Shown: piece after piece, positions 60,247-64,000 of the stretch
Position numbering within the stretch: the stretch's first letter is position 1
Layout of the letters: every line of letters begins with the position of its first letter
DNA from: Rheinheimera pleomorphica
GTDB taxonomy: Bacteria > Pseudomonadota > Gammaproteobacteria > Enterobacterales > Alteromonadaceae
Direction: 5' to 3'
Assembly (NCBI RefSeq): GCF_011634895.1
Contig: NZ_SIRR01000001.1
Coordinates: 62,001-126,000, forward strand
Length of the DNA: 64,000 nt
The notes under the pieces: model-generated
Told to the model about the DNA's origin: nothing
Database searches by the model: none
Seen by the model: only the letters and a program-made list of their open reading frames with translations
Made by a program: the position numbers and the translations under genes

Positions 60247-61926
60247 TTACTTCACCGCTTCGCGGTTATACGGCTGGCCAAATACGCCATTAAAAAAGCT
60301 GTCTTTTAACCAGTAAGGCCGCTGCGCCGTATTGGCCACATCCAGCGCAATATTAAAGTTAATATCGGCAAATACCGCACCGGCATCATAACGGATGGCA
60401 CCGTAGTCTTTAATTAAGCTTGGAATATCATCCGACGGCTTATGGTAATGCTTGGCAAAAAAACTGGACCAGACTTTACCGCCATCCTGCTTCGGATCTG
60501 TTGACTTAAACCCGGTCATTAAAAATACCGCCGGTACGCCCTTTTTTACCAGGGTGTAGTGATCTGAGCGGGTAAAAATGGCCTGCTCTGGCATAGGATC
60601 AGCGCTTAATGCTATGCCCTCTTTGGCAGCCGCCTGTTCAACTACCTTGCCCAAGGATGAGTGATTGGCGCCAAAAGCTATCATATCGGCGAACGGATAC
60701 AGCAGTACTGGCATATCCAGGTTTACGTTAGCCACCAGCTTATCGATAGGCCGGGTTGGGTTATGGGCAAAGTAGTCGGCACCGAGTAAGCCTTTTTCTT
60801 CACCGGTCACCACCACAAACAAAATAGAGCGTTTGGGTTTTTCCGGCAGCTGGGCAAACAAACGCGCGGTTTCCAGCAGGATAGCCACACCGGCAGCGTT
60901 ATCCATAGCGCCGTTGTTTATTTTATCGTCACTGCGTAAGTCATTGCTGTAACCAATATGGTCTGAGTGCGCCGTTACCACCACATACTCATCTTTTAAT
61001 ACAGGATCAGACCCTTCCAGTACCGCTATCACATTCGGGCTGGAGATATCGTCATGGCTGCTGTTACGGCTAAGCGTGGCCGACACCCCAAGCTCAAAGC
61101 CGGCTGGGCCTGCGTCGTTATCAAGCTGGGAAAAAATGTCTTTCAGCTTAACCGGCGCTTTAGCAAACAACGCCGCCGCTGCGTCATGATGCACATAAGC
61201 CCCACCCTTTACGTTAGGATAGCTGTCAGCCGGGGTGCCATCGCTTTGCAGCCACTCCATCGACGGCGCATTTAAATACAACAAGCTGCTGGCATAAGGC
61301 CGCACTTTTTCCTGCTTCGGTGTGTGAATGCTGATAATGCCCACTGCACCGCGCTCTGCCGCCAGGCGGGTTTTCAGGCTGTTTAAATGCGCCGCTTCTT
61401 CACTGGGCAGGCTGTCTGGCCGGCCAGTTAACAGCACAACAATTTTACCGTTCACATCCAGGCCGGCATAATCGTCCAGGCCAAATTCTTTGGATACTAA
61501 ACCATAGCCAGCAAATACCAGCGGCGCTGTGACTTCAGTGTGGCTAAATTGCAGGCTGGGACCGGTAAAAAAGGCTTTCGGATAGGCCAGCGCCGTGCTG
61601 TTGCCGTCTACATGCAGGGTGAATTTAGCGCTGTCTTGCGCCAAGCGCGCTTTACGCAGCGGCACGCGCTGTAAATAACTGCCGTTATCACCGGCCGGCT
61701 TTAACCCCAATGCCTGTAACTGGGTCGCGATGTATAAAGAGGCTATTTCATGCTCGTTACTGCCAGTGTCGCGACCGGCCAGGGCATCTGAGGCGAGAAA
61801 CTGCATATGCGCTGCAATCGCCGTCGCATTCGCCGCGACAGAGGGCGCAGGTGATGTCGGCGTGGTGCCGGCGCAGCCAACCAGGGCAGTTATCGCTGCG
61901 GTTGTCAGTAATCTTTTTAATATCAT
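60247..61926 (-). CDS. M28-family zinc aminopeptidase, lipoprotein
   Basis: Exported metallopeptidase of 559 residues. Lipobox VGCAG (Cys at residue 18). The catalytic domain carries VVTAHSDHIGYS, NNGAMDNAAGVAILLET and VVTGEEKGLLGADYF, in that order, matching the M28 zinc ligands and base. A PA-like insertion lies at residues ~130-270. A late IFTRSDHYTLVKKGVPAVF supplies the last His. Likely cleaves N-terminal residues of peptides outside the inner membrane. Confidence 0.92.
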   Translation of the reverse strand: MILKRLLTTAAITALVGCAGTTPTSPAPSVAANATAIAAHMQFLASDALAGRDTGSNEHEIASLYIATQLQALGLKPAGDNGSYLQRVPLRKARLAQDSAKFTLHVDGNSTALAYPKAFFTGPSLQFSHTEVTAPLVFAGYGLVSKEFGLDDYAGLDVNGKIVVLLTGRPDSLPSEEAAHLNSLKTRLAAERGAVGIISIHTPKQEKVRPYASSLLYLNAPSMEWLQSDGTPADSYPNVKGGAYVHHDAAAALFAKAPVKLKDIFSQLDNDAGPAGFELGVSATLSRNSSHDDISSPNVIAVLEGSDPVLKDEYVVVTAHSDHIGYSNDLRSDDKINNGAMDNAAGVAILLETARLFAQLPEKPKRSILFVVVTGEEKGLLGADYFAHNPTRPIDKLVANVNLDMPVLLYPFADMIAFGANHSSLGKVVEQAAAKEGIALSADPMPEQAIFTRSDHYTLVKKGVPAVFLMTGFKSTDPKQDGGKVWSSFFAKHYHKPSDDIPSLIKDYGAIRYDAGAVFADINFNIALDVANTAQRPYWLKDSFFNGVFGQPYNREAVK

Positions 61927-62000
61927 TGGTTTTCCTTAAAAACAGCAGTGCCAGCAAAAGCTGGCACTGAATAAGCGCGTATTAAAACCAGGGTAGCAAA

Positions 62001-63311
62001 TTACCCCTGGTTTATCCGTTGCTGGTACTTATCATGTAATTGCTTATGACGGTTATTTAAATCAACCGCCCGGCCATCAATCCACAGATGAGTCACCTTA
62101 TGCCCCAGATAGTCGAAGATATCCCCTTCAGACACCACCAGGCTGGCGGCCTTCCCCACCTCGATACTGCCAATTTTATCGGCAACACCGGCAATTTGCG
62201 CGGCATTAATGGTAACAGAACGTAACGCCTGCTCCTGGGTTAAGCCAAAACTGATAGCCTGGCCAGCTGCAAACACCAGATTACGCGTATCCCAGTAGCC
62301 ATCTAATGACAACGCATATTGTACGCCGGCATCCTGCAAGGTTTTTGGTACTACAAAGGCCTGGCTGTAGTTTTCGTCACCGCGCGTTGGCAAACCGTAA
62401 GGCGCCGTGTAAATTACCGCGACCTTAGCTGCTGCCAGCTCTTCTGCCAGGCGCCAGCTGTCACGGCCACCGACGATAGTCAGCTTTAGCTGGTACTCGT
62501 TCGCCAGTAACATGGCCTGACGAATTTGCCGCTCATCATCCGCATGCACAAACAGTGGCCGTTTACCATCAAACACCGCCAGCATTTCATGCCAGCGTGA
62601 GTCTACGCCTTTATTTAACCCGGCCTGCTCGGCGTCATAGTAAGCTTTGGCATCCTTGAAGTACTGCTGCAACGCTTCCAGTTGCTTAGCATTGGCTTTA
62701 CGTACTTCGTCGGCCGGTTTCGGATTCCAGCGTGAGCCCAACGTACTGGCATTAGGCCAGCGCACATGCAAGCCGGTGCCATCGGCGACAACCGCATCCT
62801 GATAGTTCCAGGCATCCAGCTGCATTAAGCTCGATTGCCCCATCAGCATACTGCCGGACGGATACACCATGCTGTAGGCAAAGCCATTGCTGCGGATGGT
62901 GGGGATCACTTCTGAATCAGCGTTATAAGCCACCTTGGCTTTAATGTCCGGGTTAGTTTGCGTTACCTCGGTTGAGTCGTCCGTTGAGCGTACCGCTTCT
63001 ATTTCTATTAACCCCAGCTGGTTAGCCAGTGCGATTAAGCCCGGATACAAATGCTTACCGTCCAGAGCCAGCACAGTGGCGCCCTCAGGCGCAGCCAAAC
63101 CCTGGCCCAGTGCAGCAATTTTGCCATCGATAATCAGCACATCGGTGTCGGCTTTTACGCCGTTGGTTACCGTGTGCACGGTAAGACCGGTTAATAACAG
63201 CGGGCTGCTTTGTGCTTTACCCGGCACCATATCATGGGCCGCAGCGCTGCCAATATTCAGACCTGCGATAGCGGCAACCGATAAACTTAAACAAATTTTG
63301 TTAAATGTCAT
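62001..63311 (-). CDS. Amidohydrolase-family protein lacking the first HxH metal motif
   Basis: Exported protein of 436 residues (signal peptide residues 1-25) with the amidohydrolase composite domain: DVLIIDGKIAALGQGLAAPE at the start and GSIEVGKAASLVVSEGDIFD at the end. Where metal-bound members read PGLIDxHxH, this one reads YPGLIALANQLGL, so the first His pair is missing; other His are few. It lies 11 bases after a second amidohydrolase gene, whose product has a normal C-terminal module. Likely a non-catalytic or altered partner; AAGGAG precedes the ATG. Confidence 0.8.
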   Translation of the reverse strand: MTFNKICLSLSVAAIAGLNIGSAAAHDMVPGKAQSSPLLLTGLTVHTVTNGVKADTDVLIIDGKIAALGQGLAAPEGATVLALDGKHLYPGLIALANQLGLIEIEAVRSTDDSTEVTQTNPDIKAKVAYNADSEVIPTIRSNGFAYSMVYPSGSMLMGQSSLMQLDAWNYQDAVVADGTGLHVRWPNASTLGSRWNPKPADEVRKANAKQLEALQQYFKDAKAYYDAEQAGLNKGVDSRWHEMLAVFDGKRPLFVHADDERQIRQAMLLANEYQLKLTIVGGRDSWRLAEELAAAKVAVIYTAPYGLPTRGDENYSQAFVVPKTLQDAGVQYALSLDGYWDTRNLVFAAGQAISFGLTQEQALRSVTINAAQIAGVADKIGSIEVGKAASLVVSEGDIFDYLGHKVTHLWIDGRAVDLNNRHKQLHDKYQQRINQG

Positions 63312-63322
63312 GCTGCGTCTCC

Positions 63323-64000
63323 TTAGTGGCTATGGCTGTGACGGTGCAAATGCTGGCCAATTTGCCACCAGTCGCCCTGATCTTCACAATGCCACTCTGG
63401 CTCTTCTTGCTTATAAGCGTCTTTATCACCGGCTTTAGCCGCATCACCGGCGTTCAGTACTTTTTGTACCAAGGCGGCTTTTTCGGCTTCCAGTTGCTGC
63501 TTAAGCTGCTTATCAATATTGATATCAAAGTACTTGGTACCGCCAATCCAGGTTTGCTGCGCCTGGCTGTACACCGATAACGGATGGGTATTCCACAGTA
63601 CGAAGTCGGCCTGTTTACCCACTTTGATGGAGCCGGTTACGCCGTCTATTTTAAGCTGCATCGCCGGGTTTATAGTGACCATCTTCAGCGCATCATGCTC
63701 GCTCATACCGCAATACATCACCGATTTTGCCGCTTCCTGATTTAACCGGCGCTGTAAACCGGCATCGTCCGAGTTAATGCTGACATTTACACCCTGCTCT
63801 GCCATTAAACAGGCATTGGTGGGTATAGCGTCCTGCACTTCCATTTTATATGCCCACCAGTCGGCAAAGGTTGACGCGCTGGCGCCGTGTGCCGCCATCT
63901 CTTTGGCCGTTTTATAGCCTTCCAGAATGTGGGTAAAGGTCGTAATGCTAAAACCCAGTTCATCGGCCAGCTCAATTAACATCAGAATTTCAGACGCCAC
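63323..64000 (-). CDS. Amidohydrolase-family protein, C-terminal part (5' end outside window)
   Basis: The last 225 residues of an amidohydrolase: FTHILEGYKTAKEMAAHG (metal-His strand), NVSINSDDAGLQRRLNQEA (Asp that caps the active site), MVTINPAMQLKIDGVTGSIK and QADFVLWNTHPLSVYSQ. It continues to the end of the window; the start is not seen. The tail is His-rich (GQHLHRHSHSH), which may bind metal. Same transcript as the next gene (11-base gap). Confidence 0.85.
   Translation of the reverse strand: MASEILMLIELADELGFSITTFTHILEGYKTAKEMAAHGASASTFADWWAYKMEVQDAIPTNACLMAEQGVNVSINSDDAGLQRRLNQEAAKSVMYCGMSEHDALKMVTINPAMQLKIDGVTGSIKVGKQADFVLWNTHPLSVYSQAQQTWIGGTKYFDINIDKQLKQQLEAEKAALVQKVLNAGDAAKAGDKDAYKQEEPEWHCEDQGDWWQIGQHLHRHSHSH

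Noticed and set aside
1..64000. CRISPR arrays, insertion sequences, prophage or defence genes
   Set aside because: No regularly spaced repeats, transposase, integrase or defence-type motifs were seen on either strand.

Overview
The window looks like a chromosomal segment of a Gram-negative, polarly flagellated gammaproteobacterium of the Alteromonadales/Chromatiaceae type (Rheinheimera, Alishewanella or Arsukibacterium-like). This is inferred from gene content and order: a Vibrio/Shewanella-style flgMN-flgA / cheV-cheR-flgB...L layout, flgP/flgT/flgO genes, mutH, and a Shewanella-type GalNAc (aga) pathway. It is not based on any database search.

Region by region: (1) 1-4847, plus strand, is the end of a nonulosonic (probably legionaminic) acid operon: legI/neuB (5' end cut off), a NeuD-type acyltransferase, and a ptmE-ptmF-ptmB-ptmA block. 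(2) 4867-12120, minus strand, holds the filament genes: a Maf flagellin glycosyltransferase, a FliT-like small protein, fliS, fliD, flaG and two near-identical flagellins, each flagellin with its own sigma-28 promoter. (3) 12129-25564 is the rod/hook/chemotaxis block flgL, K, J, I, H, G, F, E, D, C, B, cheR, cheV, with flgA divergent. A strong terminator and a sigma-54-type promoter separate flgE from flgF. (4) 25574-28119 holds sigma-28-driven flgMN, then flgP and flgT facing away from each other across two sigma-54-type promoters. tRNA-Arg(CCT) follows.

(5) 28335-39544 is a complete-looking GalNAc acquisition locus: permease, deacetylase, ROK kinase, AgaS, AgaZ, a Tat-exported GH109 alpha-N-acetylgalactosaminidase and the DeoR repressor AgaR, divergent from a large TonB-dependent receptor. 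CTTTC-type repeats lie between agaR and the receptor. No agaY aldolase and no PTS genes are present. (6) 40583-42508 is a tandem trio of FlgO-domain lipoproteins behind a sigma-54-type promoter almost identical to the one in front of flgB. This is the most unusual structure in the window, because flgO normally sits as one copy beside flgP/flgT, and that place is empty here.

(7) 42599-64000 is mostly housekeeping: thyA-lgt-tauE, ptsP, rppH, mutH, folE, ettA, an aromatic aminotransferase, a SUI1 protein, an M28 peptidase and two amidohydrolases (the second cut by the window end). Between them are a few orphan or small genes: two solute-binding proteins without permeases, an 85-residue secreted protein, a 50-residue ORF ending at a 15-bp perfect hairpin, and a DUF6746-like protein. 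An AT-rich gap holds an 18-bp perfect palindrome, and a 107-bp inverted-repeat element lies before the M28 peptidase.

Together, regions 1-4 and 6 encode most of the flagellar axial structure, its sugar decoration and its outer-membrane ring accessories under a two-tier sigma-54/sigma-28 scheme. Promoter and operator calls come from motif matching by eye.
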